From assembly GCF_031181555.1 (NCBI RefSeq), contig NZ_JAPSKQ010000026.1, forward strand, positions 1-35,620: DNA of 35,620 nt, given 5' to 3'. Of the stretch, positions 23,228-31,343 are shown one piece after another. The notes under the pieces were generated by a model. The model had not been told where the DNA came from, did not search any database, and saw nothing but the letters and a program-made list of their open reading frames with translations. Made by a program: the position numbers and the translations under genes. The DNA comes from Streptomyces sp. (GTDB lineage Bacteria; Actinomycetota; Actinomycetes; Streptomycetales; Streptomycetaceae). The stretch's first letter is position 1, and the number at the start of each line of letters is the position of its first letter.

Positions 23228-23713
23228 TCACTCCCGCCCGAGAATCGCGGCGGCGGCGTCGATGCCCTCGCGGGTGCCGATCAGGATCAGCGTGTCCCCT
23301 CCGGCCAGCCGGAAGTCCGGCGCGGGGGACGGGATCGCCTCCGCCCGCCGCAGCACGGCCACGATCGAGACGCCGGTGTCGGTACGCATCCGTGTCTCGC
23401 CCAGCACCCGGCCGTTCCAGTGGGAGACGGCGGACAGCTCGATGCGCTCGGCGACCAGCCCCAGGTCGGTGGTGTGCAGCAGGTTGGGGCTGTGGTGGGC
23501 GGGCATCAGCGCGTCGATCATCGCGGCCGACTCGGCGACGGTCAGGCGCAGCGACTGGGCGCAGGCGTCCGGGTCGTCGGAACGGTAGATGTTGACCGTG
23601 CGGGCTCCGTCCCTGTGCGCGATCACGGACAAGTGCTGGTGCTCACGCGTGGTGAGGTCGTATTTCACGCCGATGCCCGGCAGCGGCGTGGCGCTCATCC
23701 GTGGAGCAGGCAC
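23228..23713 (-). CDS. TrkA-C regulatory subunit (KhtT-like)
   Basis: This 161-residue cytoplasmic protein should regulate the downstream antiporter. The N-terminal part (LPGIGVKYDLTTREHQHLSVIAHRDGARTVNIYR) is typical of KhtT-type subunits. The C-terminal ~75 residues form a TrkA-C (RCK_C) domain: GLVAERIELS, VLGETRMRTDTGVSIVAVLRR, LAGGDTLILIGTREGIDAAAAIL. RCK_C domains bind ligands such as cyclic di-AMP; that specificity is not readable here. GTG at 23713 is preferred because GGGGAGGG lies just upstream; ATG at 23698 is the alternative. It is divergent from the first UspA gene across about 330 bp. Confidence 0.85.
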   Translation of the reverse strand: MPAPRMSATPLPGIGVKYDLTTREHQHLSVIAHRDGARTVNIYRSDDPDACAQSLRLTVAESAAMIDALMPAHHSPNLLHTTDLGLVAERIELSAVSHWNGRVLGETRMRTDTGVSIVAVLRRAEAIPSPAPDFRLAGGDTLILIGTREGIDAAAAILGRE

Positions 23714-23822
23714 AGCCCTCCCCTTCCTGGTTTTCCCTCGATGACTTCGTGCTGACCGGGGTGCCGCATCGCACGGATGATCCACCCCCGCAGTGGACAT
23801 GGTGCCATCCGGTCATTCGGCC

Positions 23823-23854
23823 GGGACACGGGTGTTGTCCCTGAGGGACACGGG
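23823..23854. promoter_or_regulatory. GGGACA half-site array upstream of the UspA gene
   Basis: GGGACACGGG occurs at 23823-23832 and identically at 23845-23854, two helical turns apart. TGTCCC at 23836-23841 between them makes inverted repeats with both. The array sits in the 334-bp gap between the antiporter operon and the UspA gene. DosR-like boxes use GGGAC/GTCCC half-sites, but with different spacing. The rest of the gap shows no gene. Confidence 0.35.
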
Positions 23855-24047
23855 CCCGCGGAGGACGCCGGCCGCAAGGGGGCCGAGGATGCCCGGGGAG
23901 GCCGTCCCGTCACAGATCGGCGGGGTGCCCCGGCATCGTCCGGACACGGGGGGTGCGCCGGCCGGCCCGCGGGGCTGTGGCCCGTTGGTCCCATGGCGGC
24001 GGACCCCCGCCGGAGCCACCCTGGACGTATCCGATACGGGAGGTGCG

Positions 24048-24935
24048 ATGAGCGGTCCGGTCGTCGTGGGAGTGGACGGCTCGGCATCGAGTCTGGCCGC
24101 GGTGGAGGTGGCGGCCGAGGAGGCGAGGTCGCGATCGGCCGCTCTGCGGGTGGTGCACGCGTTCCTCTGGCCGGCGATGCACGTGCCGCCGGGCGCGTCG
24201 CCGCTGGGTCCGGCCGACAGCGGTCTGCGGGCCGCGGTCGAACGTCTGATGTCCGAGGCGGTGGAACGCGCCGGGGCCGTGGCACCGGACGTGGAGGTCT
24301 CGCAGGCCGTCGTGACGGGCGAACCGCTGACCGTGCTGGAGGCGCAGTCGCGTTCCGCGGAGCTCGTGGTCGTCGGGTCGCGGGGCAGGGGCGGCTTCGT
24401 CGGGCTGCTGGCGGGGTCGACGGCCGTGCATCTGGCGGCGCACGGACGGTGCCCGGTGCTGGTCGTGCGCGAGCGGGCCGTACCGGACGGGCCGATCGTG
24501 GTCGGCGTCGACGGTTCCGCGGCGGGTGCGAAGGCGATCGGCTTCGCCTTCGCCGAGGCGGCGCTGCGCGGGGCGGACCTGGTCGCCCTGCACGCCTGGA
24601 CCAACTGGAACGCCCTGCTGCCCGCCCCGCAGGACGGGCGGACGCCGTACGCGAACGAGCCCGGCACCCCGGCCACGGGCGAGGAGCGTCTGCTCTCGGA
24701 GGCGCTGGCGGGGCATCGGAAGCGGTACCCCGGCGTGGAGGTACGGCACGAGATCGTGCACGGCGGCACCCGCGAGGCACTGATCGAGGCGAGCCGCACG
24801 GCGCGGTTGCTGGTGGTCGGGGCCCGTGGCCGGGGCGGCTTCCTCGGACTGGTGCTGGGTTCGGTGAGCCAGGCCATGCTGCACCACGCGCACTGCCCGG
24901 TGGCCGTCGTGCGGGGCGGCGACGGGAACGCGTAG
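24048..24935 (+). CDS. Tandem-domain universal stress protein
   Basis: The 295-residue protein consists of two UspA domains (about 1-140 and 148-290). Each starts with a V-V-G-V-D-G-S strand and ends with an ATP-binding G-x-x-G-x(9)-G-S/T loop: VGSRGRGGFVGLLAGSTAVHLAAHGRCPVLVVR and VGARGRGGFLGLVLGSVSQAMLHHAHCPVAVV. It is therefore of the ATP-binding UspA type, a cytoplasmic stress or dormancy protein. The ATG at 24048 has GGGAGGTG closely upstream. A second, related UspA gene follows after 163 bp. In actinobacteria such genes are often controlled by DevR/DosR-like regulators under low oxygen. Confidence 0.92.
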   Translation: MSGPVVVGVDGSASSLAAVEVAAEEARSRSAALRVVHAFLWPAMHVPPGASPLGPADSGLRAAVERLMSEAVERAGAVAPDVEVSQAVVTGEPLTVLEAQSRSAELVVVGSRGRGGFVGLLAGSTAVHLAAHGRCPVLVVRERAVPDGPIVVGVDGSAAGAKAIGFAFAEAALRGADLVALHAWTNWNALLPAPQDGRTPYANEPGTPATGEERLLSEALAGHRKRYPGVEVRHEIVHGGTREALIEASRTARLLVVGARGRGGFLGLVLGSVSQAMLHHAHCPVAVVRGGDGNA

Positions 24936-25098
24936 TCCGGCACCCGCTCCCCGCGTGCCGTTCACCGGGGCCTCGCCCGCCGCGTGACGCGTAGGCGCCG
25001 GCGCCCGCGGGTACTCGGGTGCGCTGCCGGGGCCGGGCGCACCGGGGCACCACGTCCCCCGTGTTCCGGGGCAAGGCGGCCGGGGACGGGAGAGAACA

Positions 25099-25935
25099 GT
25101 GAACGACACGGTCATCGTCGGAGTGGACGGCTCGCCGCCCAGTCTCGCCGCGGTCGATGTCGCGGCGCGGGAGGCCCGTCTGCGCGGCGCGCTGCTGCGG
25201 ATCGTGCACGCCTTCAGCCGCCCCGCCGACCTGGACCCGATGATCCACGGCGTGCTGGCGCAGGTCGAACAGCGCGCCCACGACATCGCGCCGCACCTGG
25301 AGATCGCCCGGACCGTGGCGTCGGGTGAGACGCTGACGGTGCTGGAGGCCGAGTCGCGCCACGCGGTGCTGGCGGTGGTCGGCGGGCGGGGCCGCAGCGG
25401 GTTCGGGGGGCTGCTGCTGGGCTCGACCGTCGTGCAGCTGGCCGCGCACGGCCACTGCCCGCTCATGGTGGTCCGTGGCCGTTCCGATCCCCGGGGGCCG
25501 GTGCTCCTCGCCGTGGACGGCTCGCCGGCCGGGAACGCGGCGGCGGGGTTCGCCTTCGCCGAGGCCGCCCTGCGCGAGGCTCCGCTGGTCGCGATGCACG
25601 TGTGGAACACCTGGAGCGAGCCGACGCCCTACGAGGGTCCCGCCGACCCGTTGAACGTCGTGGTGGACCTCGACCGGCTCCGCGAGAGGCACCGTCGGCT
25701 GCTGGAGGAGGCGGTGGAGCCCTGGCGGGCCGCCCGCCCCGAGGTCGCCGTGGAGCTGCGCCTGGAGCGGGGGCGGGTGCGCCACACGCTGCTCGAGGCC
25801 GGCCGGGACGCCCAGTTGCTGGTGGTCGGCGCCCGCGGCCACGGCGGCTTCACCGGGATGCTGCTCGGGTCGGTCAGCCAGGCGTTGCTGTACCACGCCG
25901 ACTGTCCCGTCACCGTCGTCCGCGGGACGAAGTGA
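25099..25935 (+). CDS. Tandem-domain universal stress protein (second copy)
   Basis: This 278-residue protein is a paralogue of the preceding UspA gene. It has the same two-domain layout and ATP loops (VGGRGRSGFGGLLLGSTVVQLAAHGHCPLMVVR; VGARGHGGFTGMLLGSVSQALLYHADCPVTVV), and both domains keep GVDGS/AVDGS. Domain 1 is about 17 residues shorter than in its neighbour after VHAF. It starts with GTG at 25099 behind GGGAGAG. Its own leader of 163 bp suggests a separate promoter. The pair likely arose by local duplication. Confidence 0.92.
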   Translation: MNDTVIVGVDGSPPSLAAVDVAAREARLRGALLRIVHAFSRPADLDPMIHGVLAQVEQRAHDIAPHLEIARTVASGETLTVLEAESRHAVLAVVGGRGRSGFGGLLLGSTVVQLAAHGHCPLMVVRGRSDPRGPVLLAVDGSPAGNAAAGFAFAEAALREAPLVAMHVWNTWSEPTPYEGPADPLNVVVDLDRLRERHRRLLEEAVEPWRAARPEVAVELRLERGRVRHTLLEAGRDAQLLVVGARGHGGFTGMLLGSVSQALLYHADCPVTVVRGTK

Positions 25936-25950
25936 CCGGCCTGCCGGTCA
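25933..25950 (+). terminator. Terminator overlapping the UspA stop codon
   Basis: TGACCGGC at 25933-25940, which includes the stop codon, is the perfect inverse of GCCGGTCA at 25943-25950, with only CT between. The effective hairpin would be 7 bp with a 4-nt loop. Confidence 0.5.
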
Positions 25951-26009
25951 CCCGCCCCTTTCGAGCCGTGGCGGGCAGCCCCCCGGGGAGACGGGCCGGG
26001 GGCACGTGT

Positions 26010-26174
26010 GTGAGCAGTGCTTCCCCGTGCTCGCGCGCCCCCTCGGGGAAAGGATTCGGTACACGGGCGGCGAGCGCCGGGCAACCGCACCTGGCCGAGC
26101 AGGGCGTACGGCACCTGCTCTCGTCGGTCTGCCGCAGGATCGGCACGGACGCGTCGGGCCCGGCGGCGCGCTGA
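26010..26174 (+). CDS. Possible small protein, 54 codons
   Basis: A frame from GTG at 26010 to TGA at 26172 has an unusually coding-like base pattern. In its second half nearly every third position is G or C (30 of 31 counted), while second positions are only about half GC. It encodes QPHLAEQGVRHLLSSVCRR, an amphipathic helix, then a glycine/alanine tail. No good ribosome-binding site precedes it and I recognise no family. It may be a real small gene, the 3' remnant of a lost gene, or chance. The rest of the 290-bp gap holds nothing else. Confidence 0.25.
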   Translation: MSSASPCSRAPSGKGFGTRAASAGQPHLAEQGVRHLLSSVCRRIGTDASGPAAR

Positions 26175-26228
26175 AGTCCCCCCTCGGGCCGCGGCGGTGG
26201 GCGCCGCGGCCCGTTGCGGACGGCGCGT

Positions 26229-26654
26229 CTAGCCCGCGAGGAAACCGAGTCGCACCGTGCGGTCCGGGTTGTCCCGGTTGGTGTCGACCAGGCACACCGA
26301 CTGCCAGGTGCCCAGCTCCAGCCGTCCGCCCACCACCGGCAGCGTGGCGTGGGGCGGGACGAGGGCCGGGAGGACGTGGTCGCGGCCGTGGCCGGGGCTG
26401 CCGTGGCGGTGCTGCCAGCGGTCGTCGGCGGGCAGCAGGGTGTGCAGGGCGGCCAGGAGGTCGTCGTCGCTGCCGGCGCCGGTCTCGATGACGGCGATAC
26501 CGGCCGTGGCGTGCGGCACGAAGACGTTCAGCAGGCCGTCACGGCCGGCCGCCGCCTCCCGCAGGAAGGACTCGCAGTCGCCGGTGATGTCGACGACCCT
26601 CTCCGAGGAGCCGGTGGCGAGGGTCAGGACTCGGGTGGTGAAGGCATCTGACAT
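26229..26654 (-). CDS. YjbQ family protein (UPF0047)
   Basis: This 141-residue protein is of the small YjbQ/UPF0047 fold, labelled in some databases as a secondary thiamine-phosphate synthase enzyme because E. coli YjbQ has weak activity of that kind. Key motifs are all present: GLLNVFVPHATAGIAVIETGAGSDDDLL with the conserved His, HGSPGHGRDHVLPALVPPHATLPV, and LGTWQSVCLVDTNRDNPDRTV. Conserved histidines and the Asp/Glu set suggest a metal site. It begins at ATG 26654 or at 26663 (three residues longer); GGAGGG lies almost on top of the first. The physiological role is unknown. Confidence 0.9.
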   Translation of the reverse strand: MSDAFTTRVLTLATGSSERVVDITGDCESFLREAAAGRDGLLNVFVPHATAGIAVIETGAGSDDDLLAALHTLLPADDRWQHRHGSPGHGRDHVLPALVPPHATLPVVGGRLELGTWQSVCLVDTNRDNPDRTVRLGFLAG

Positions 26655-26737
26655 GCCCTCCATCCTGGCCCATGTGCCGGGGACCCGCCCGGACCGTCCA
26701 CGGGAAGATCCGCGGCCCGCGGCTCGTTGGTAGAAAC

Positions 26738-27850
26738 GTGAACGACATACGCGAGGTCGAGGTGGTCGTCATAGGCGCGGGACAGGCAGGACTGTCCAGC
26801 GCCTATCACCTGCGGCGGACCGGGTTCGAGCCGGACCGCGACTTCGCGGTGCTCGACCACTCCCCCGGCCCGGGCGGTGCGTGGCAGTTCCGGTGGCCCT
26901 CGCTGACGTACGGCAAGGTGCACGGGATGCACGCGCTGCCCGGCATGGAACTCACGGACGCCGATCCGGCACGGCCCTCCTCCGAGGTGATCGCCGCGTA
27001 CTTCGACCGCTACGAGCGGACCTTCGGCCTGCGGGTGCGGCGCCCGGTGGACGTGCGGGCCGTGCGGGAGGGAGCCGCGGGCCGGTTGCTCGTGGAGACC
27101 TCGGACGGCACCTGGTCGGCGCGGGCGCTGATCAACGCCACCGGCACCTGGGACCGGCCGTTCTGGCCGCGCTATCCGGGGCAGGAGACCTTCCTGGGGC
27201 TGCAGTTGCACACCGCGCAGTACCCCGGGCCCGAGGCGTTCGCCGGGCAGCGGGTGGTCGTGGTGGGCGGCGGCGCCTCGGGCACCCAGCACCTGCTGGA
27301 GATCGCGCCGTACGCGGCGTCCACCACCTGGGTGACCCGACGGCCGCCGGTCTTCCGTGAAGGCCCCTTCGACGAGGAGGCGGGGCGGGCGGCCGTGGCG
27401 CTCGTCGAGGAGCGGGTGCGGCAGGGTCTGCCGCCGCGCAGCGTCGTCTCGGTGACGGGGCTGCCGCTCAACGACGCGATCCGGCGGGGTCTCGCGGACG
27501 GCGTGCTCGACCGGCGGCCCATGTTCGACCGCATCACGCCCGACGGCGTGGAGTGGGGACGGGGATCCCCCCTGCCCGAGCGCGGCCGAGAGCGTGGAGG
27601 CCGGCAGGTGGCGGCCGATGTCATCCTGTGGGCGACCGGGTTCCGCCCCGCCGTCGACCACCTCGCCCCGCTGCGGCTGCGGGAACCGGGTGGCGGTATC
27701 CGCGTCGAGGGAACGCGTGCGGTGGCCGACCCGCGCGTCCACCTGGTCGGCTACGGCCCCTCGGCCAGCACCATCGGCGCCAACCGGGCGGGGCGGGCGG
27801 CGGTACGGGACATCGGGCGGCTGCTGACGCCGGAGCAGGCCGCGGCGTGA
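26738..27850 (+). CDS. FAD/NAD(P)-dependent flavoprotein monooxygenase
   Basis: This 370-residue protein resembles class B flavin monooxygenases (FMO/Baeyer-Villiger-like; YdhS/CzcO-type). It has an N-terminal FAD Rossmann motif VIGAGQAGLSSAYHLRRTG and PGGAWQFRW near the flavin. A second NADPH-binding glycine motif, VVVGGGASGTQHLLEI, is near residue 175, and the C-terminal hinge reads ILWATGFRP. It likely oxygenates a small nucleophilic or carbonyl substrate, not identifiable here. GTG at 26738 is the first sensible start; no ribosome-binding site is visible, so it may be leaderless or poorly translated. Residues about 274-288 (GRGSPLPERGRERGG) look like a translated palindromic repeat inserted before ADVILWATG. 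It converges on the MltG-like gene. Confidence 0.82.
   Translation: MNDIREVEVVVIGAGQAGLSSAYHLRRTGFEPDRDFAVLDHSPGPGGAWQFRWPSLTYGKVHGMHALPGMELTDADPARPSSEVIAAYFDRYERTFGLRVRRPVDVRAVREGAAGRLLVETSDGTWSARALINATGTWDRPFWPRYPGQETFLGLQLHTAQYPGPEAFAGQRVVVVGGGASGTQHLLEIAPYAASTTWVTRRPPVFREGPFDEEAGRAAVALVEERVRQGLPPRSVVSVTGLPLNDAIRRGLADGVLDRRPMFDRITPDGVEWGRGSPLPERGRERGGRQVAADVILWATGFRPAVDHLAPLRLREPGGGIRVEGTRAVADPRVHLVGYGPSASTIGANRAGRAAVRDIGRLLTPEQAAA
27555..27602. repeat. Palindromic Streptomyces-type repeat inside a coding sequence
   Basis: The stretch contains the perfect palindrome GGGGATCCCC (27561-27570), followed by CTGCCCGAG and GGCCGAGAGCGTGG. This resembles a recurrent intergenic Streptomyces repeat of the general form GGGGGA-CCCCC-TGC-CGAG-N-CCGAGAGC-TGGGG. 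Here it is read in frame as SPLPERGRERGG within the flavoprotein. Identification with that repeat class is from memory. Confidence 0.5.
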
Positions 27851-27854
27851 TGTC

Positions 27855-27878
27855 CGGCCCGGTTCACTTCTCGGGCCG
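27855..27878. terminator. Bidirectional hairpin between convergent genes
   Basis: CGGCCCG at 27855-27861 pairs with CGGGCCG at 27872-27878 around a 10-nt loop. It overlaps the last codons of the MltG-like gene and begins 4 nt after the flavoprotein stop. Confidence 0.55.
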
Positions 27879-28709
27879 TTCGCCGCTCTTGCGCTGCCGG
27901 GCGCCGGCCTCGGCGACGTTGCGCCGGTGTTCCTCGCGGTCGGCGGTGAAGCGGGTGTCGCCCGGCTCGACCGTGACGAAGTAGAGCCAGTCGCCCGGGG
28001 ACGGGTTGATCGCGGCGCGCATCGCGTCCTCGCCGGGGTTGTCGATCGGGGTCGGCGGCAGTCCCATGCGCTCGTAGGAGTTGTAGGGGCTGTCGACCTT
28101 GGTGTCGGGCGCCGTCGTGCGCAGTGTCGAGCGGCCCAGCGCGTAGTTGACGGTCGAGTCCATCTGCAGCGGCATCCCGCGCTCCAGCCGGTTGAAGATC
28201 ACCCGGGCGACCTTGCCCATGTCGGCCTTGGTGGAGGCCTCCGCCTGGACGATGCTCGCGACGGTGACCGCCTGGTACACGTTCATGGCGTTGCGCTGCG
28301 CGCCCGCGGCGACCGGGGCTCCGTTGAACTTCTTGTTGGCGGTGTCGACCATCCGTGACAGCAGTTTCTCCGGGGTCGTCTTCTCCCCGAGCGGATACGT
28401 CGCCGGGAAGAGGTAGCCCTCCGGATTGCCCTCCGCCTCGTCCGGCAGTTCGAGGCGGGCCTTCGCGACGGACTTCTTCGCGGTGCCCGCGGGCAGTTCC
28501 AGGGCCTTGTCGATGGCCGTGTACACCTGGCTCGCGCGCCGCCCCTCCGGGATCACCAGGGTGGTGGGACGGGGGGCGCCGTCGTCACGCATGATCAGCA
28601 GCGGCACCGCCACGGCGGTGCCGGCCACGACGGCCCCGGTCGCGACGAGCGCGAGACGGCCCCGGCGCGTCAGTCGGATCGTGCTCCGTGACGGAGTGTT
28701 CGTCTGCAT
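27864..28709 (-). CDS. MltG-like endolytic murein transglycosylase, short form
   Basis: MltG/YceG cleaves nascent peptidoglycan glycan strands at the membrane. This 281-residue protein has an N-terminal basic segment and a single membrane anchor (LALVATGAVVAGTAVAVPLLI, about residues 19-39). The YceG catalytic domain follows: EGYLFPATYPL near 97-107, ASIVQAEAS with Glu157 aligned to the catalytic glutamate as I recall it, VIFNRLERGMPLQMDSTVNYALG, SPYNSYERMGLPPTPIDNPGEDAMRAAINP and LYFVTVEPGDTRFT. It lacks the long cytoplasmic N-terminus of the main Streptomyces MltG, so it is probably a paralogue. ATG 28709 is chosen without a clear ribosome-binding site. It lies 43 nt downstream of the ABC half-exporter on the same strand. 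Confidence 0.87.
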   Translation of the reverse strand: MQTNTPSRSTIRLTRRGRLALVATGAVVAGTAVAVPLLIMRDDGAPRPTTLVIPEGRRASQVYTAIDKALELPAGTAKKSVAKARLELPDEAEGNPEGYLFPATYPLGEKTTPEKLLSRMVDTANKKFNGAPVAAGAQRNAMNVYQAVTVASIVQAEASTKADMGKVARVIFNRLERGMPLQMDSTVNYALGRSTLRTTAPDTKVDSPYNSYERMGLPPTPIDNPGEDAMRAAINPSPGDWLYFVTVEPGDTRFTADREEHRRNVAEAGARQRKSGERPEK

Positions 28710-28752
28710 GCGGGCACGGTAACCCGTACACCCCCGCAAACCCGGCATATCT

Positions 28753-30555
28753 TCATCTTGTCGGCTCCAGTTGGGCGTCCCGGCGCACGAGAGCCGCATA
28801 GCGCCCGCCCCGTTCCAACAGCTCCTCGTGCGTGCCGCGTTCGACCGCACGACCGGAGTCGAGGACCACGATCTGGTCGGCACTCCGAATGGTGGACAGC
28901 CGGTGGGCGATGGTGAGCGTGGTGCGATCGGCCGACAGCGCGTCGATGGCCGCCTGGACGGCGGCCTCGGTCCGGGTGTCCAGGGCACTGGTGGCCTCGT
29001 CGAGCACCAGGACCGGCGGGTCGCGCAGGATGGTGCGGGCGATGGCCAGGCGCTGCTTCTCACCGCCGGAGAAACGGTGGCCGCGCTCACCGACGACCGT
29101 GTCGTACCCGTCGGGCAGGGCGGCGATGTGATCGTGGATCTGGGCCGCCTTCGCCGCCGCGTACAGCTCCTCGTCGGTGGCGTCGGGCTTGGCGAAGCGC
29201 AGGTTGTCGGCGACCGAGGCGTGGAAGAGGTAGGTCTCCTGGGAGACCACGCCCACCGCACGGGCCAGCGTGTCGAAGTCGAGGTCGCGGACGTCGACCC
29301 CGTCGAGGGTGACCCGGCCGCCCGTGACGTCGTACAGCCTCGGCACGAGGTGACCGAGCGTGGACTTGCCGGCGCCGGTCGGGCCGACGACGGCGAGGCT
29401 GCCGCCCGCGGGGACGGTGAGGTCGATGCCGTCGAGGACGGGGCCGTTCCTGTCGTCGTAGCGGAAGGTGACGTTCTCGAAGCGCACCTCGCCCTTGATC
29501 CGGTCGAGGTGCACCGGGTCCTCGCGCTCGGTGATGTCGATCGGGAGGTCCAGGTACTCGAAGATGCGCTGGAAGAGCGCGAGCGAGGTCTGGATCTGGA
29601 CACCGGTGGACAGCAGGCTCACGGCCGGGCGGAACAGGCCCTGCTGGAGCGAGACGAAGGCGACGATCGTGCCGATGGAAATCTCCGGGCCACCCGCCTG
29701 CAGGGCGATGCCGGCGGCCCAGTAGATGACGGCCGGCATGGCGGCCATGACGATCGTGATGACCGCCATGCGCCAGCGGCCGGCCATGCTGGAACGCACC
29801 TCCAGGTCGACCAGGCGCTCGGACTCCTTTGCGAAGGAGCCGGTCAGGGAGTCGGAGCGGCCCATCGTGCGGCCGAGCAGGATGCCGCTGACCGACAGCG
29901 ACTCGGTGACCGTGGCGGCCATGGCGGCCATCTGCTTCTGACGCTGGGTGGTGATCTTCTTGCGCTCGTTGCCGACGCGGCGGCTGATCCACACGAACAC
30001 CGGCAGCAGGACGAGCGACACGACGGTCAGCCGCCAGTCGAGCACGATCATCGCCACGAGGGTGGCGACCACGCTGGTGAGGTTGGAGACGAGGGAGGTC
30101 GCCGTGGAGGTCACCGTGGCCTGCATGCCGCCGATGTCGTCGGCGATGCGGGACTGGACCTCACCGGTGCGGGTGCGGGTGAAGAAGGCGAGCGACATGC
30201 GCTGGAGCCGGCCGTAGACGGCGGTGCGCAGGTCGTGCATGACGCGCTGGCCGACGGTCGTCGAGATCAGGGTCTGCAGCACGCCGAAGACGCTGGTGAG
30301 CACCGCGCTGAGGATCATGCCGAGCGCGAGCAGGCTGAGCAGCCCGGTGCGGCCCTCGGGGATCGCGACGTCGAGGATCGCCTTCAGCAGGAACGGTGTG
30401 GCGACCGAGACCAGGGAGGCTGCGCCGACGAGCAGGCCGACGATCGCGAGGCGGCCCCGGTAGGGACGGAAGAGCTTCAGGATGCGCCGCACCTGCCGGG
30501 GTTGCTCCTTGGCGTCGGCAGGCGGGGTCCAGGCGGGTTCGTGGTCGGGGTGCAT
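28753..30555 (-). CDS. ABC half-exporter, permease fused to ATPase (canonical)
   Basis: This 600-residue type IV half-transporter should work as a homodimer. Six transmembrane helices lie in about residues 30-310 (GRLAIVGLLVGAASLVSVATP, LLSLLALGMILSAVLTSVFGVL, NLTSVVATLVAMIVL). The ATPase domain keeps every motif: Walker A GPTGAGKST, Q-loop VVSQETYLF, signature FSGGEKQRLAIAR, Walker B VLVLDEATSALD, and H-loop IAHRLS. The ATG at 30555 follows GAAGGAG by 4 nt; an in-frame GTG at 30576 is less likely. The divergent MarR gene and the inverted repeat between them indicate a drug- or metabolite-responsive efflux unit. Confidence 0.92.
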   Translation of the reverse strand: MHPDHEPAWTPPADAKEQPRQVRRILKLFRPYRGRLAIVGLLVGAASLVSVATPFLLKAILDVAIPEGRTGLLSLLALGMILSAVLTSVFGVLQTLISTTVGQRVMHDLRTAVYGRLQRMSLAFFTRTRTGEVQSRIADDIGGMQATVTSTATSLVSNLTSVVATLVAMIVLDWRLTVVSLVLLPVFVWISRRVGNERKKITTQRQKQMAAMAATVTESLSVSGILLGRTMGRSDSLTGSFAKESERLVDLEVRSSMAGRWRMAVITIVMAAMPAVIYWAAGIALQAGGPEISIGTIVAFVSLQQGLFRPAVSLLSTGVQIQTSLALFQRIFEYLDLPIDITEREDPVHLDRIKGEVRFENVTFRYDDRNGPVLDGIDLTVPAGGSLAVVGPTGAGKSTLGHLVPRLYDVTGGRVTLDGVDVRDLDFDTLARAVGVVSQETYLFHASVADNLRFAKPDATDEELYAAAKAAQIHDHIAALPDGYDTVVGERGHRFSGGEKQRLAIARTILRDPPVLVLDEATSALDTRTEAAVQAAIDALSADRTTLTIAHRLSTIRSADQIVVLDSGRAVERGTHEELLERGGRYAALVRRDAQLEPTR

Positions 30556-30610
30556 GGTCTCCTTCGGGGTGAGCACCGTGGGGCGGGCCGGAGGCGAGCG
30601 GAGCCCAGCT

Positions 30611-30652
30611 CATTGTTACCTATACTCACAATGAACGGCATCCTGATATTGT
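30611..30652. promoter_or_regulatory. MarR operator and leaderless promoter
   Basis: CATTGT at 30611-30616 and ACAATG at 30628-30633 form an inverted repeat with an 11-bp AT-rich centre (TACCTATACTC). It lies between the divergent ABC and MarR genes, a MarR-sized site. TATTGT at 30647-30652 is a -10 element ending six bases before the MarR ATG at 30659, so that mRNA should be leaderless. The operator covers its -35 region. Confidence 0.6.
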
Positions 30653-30658
30653 TCCCGC

Positions 30659-31123
30659 ATGACCGTCCCCGATCCCGACGGCCTGCTGGCCGAGCAACTG
30701 CTCCGGCTCACCCGTCGGATGCACCGCATCCAGAAGCGTCACCTGGAGCGGCGCGAGCTCGGCATCACCCCTGCCCAGTCCCGCCTGCTGCGCACCCTCG
30801 CGCACTACGGCTCGCCGCCCCGCATGGCGGATCTCGCCGAGCGGCTGGAGGTGGTGCCCCGGGCCGTCACCACGCTGGTCGACGGACTCGAGGCGAGCGG
30901 CAGGGTACGGCGGGTGCCGGATCCGGCCAACCGGCGGGTGATCCGCATCGAGCTCACCGAGGACGGGCACGCGGCGCTCCGGGAACTGCGTGCCGCGCGC
31001 AGGGCCGCCGCGGAGGAGATCCTGGCCCCGCTGGCGGACGAACAGCGCGAGGTACTGGGTGAGTTGCTGGACACCCTGATCGACGGGACGGCCGTCCCGC
31101 GGTGCGGCGGCACATCCGCGTGA
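30659..31123 (+). CDS. MarR-family transcriptional regulator
   Basis: This 154-residue winged-helix regulator has the standard MarR plan. An N-terminal dimer helix (LLAEQLLRLTRRMHRIQKRHLER) precedes the helix-turn-helix (GITPAQSRLLRTLAHYGSPPRMADLAERLEVVPRAVTTLVDGLEASG). The wing RRVPDPANRRVIRIELTEDG follows, then a C-terminal dimer helix. It very likely represses the divergent ABC exporter and itself through the CATTGT-N11-ACAATG site. The transcript is probably leaderless. Downstream lie about 220 nt with only a weak hairpin before the next ABC pair, which might also be in its regulon. Confidence 0.9.
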   Translation: MTVPDPDGLLAEQLLRLTRRMHRIQKRHLERRELGITPAQSRLLRTLAHYGSPPRMADLAERLEVVPRAVTTLVDGLEASGRVRRVPDPANRRVIRIELTEDGHAALRELRAARRAAAEEILAPLADEQREVLGELLDTLIDGTAVPRCGGTSA

Positions 31124-31343
31124 CCCGCGTCCCGGGCGGCGGAGGGCCTGGTCGGCCTGCCGCCGGCCCGGCAGCCGGTTCTGCGCGGTGGTGGGGAAAA
31201 CCGTTTGCCTCTCGGCACTGAGCGGCGTCAACCTGTCACGGTTTGCTGTTCCCGTCCGGCGACGGCGTGCGGTTCGCCCGCGCTCCCCTCCCGGCCGGTT
31301 CCCGCTCTCCCCGCCGACCCCTGACCCGAGCCACTGGGACGTC

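Noticed and set aside
25933..25950. Attachment-site or integration-site reading of the short palindrome
   Set aside because: No integrase, tRNA or matching second copy is visible. A terminator is the simpler explanation.
31124..31343. N-terminal extension of ABC subunit A from 31188, and repeats CCGTTTGC / CGGTTTGC
   Set aside because: The extension is R/P-rich and unlike exporter N-termini. The short repeats are too weak to call an operator, though the gap may contain the promoter.
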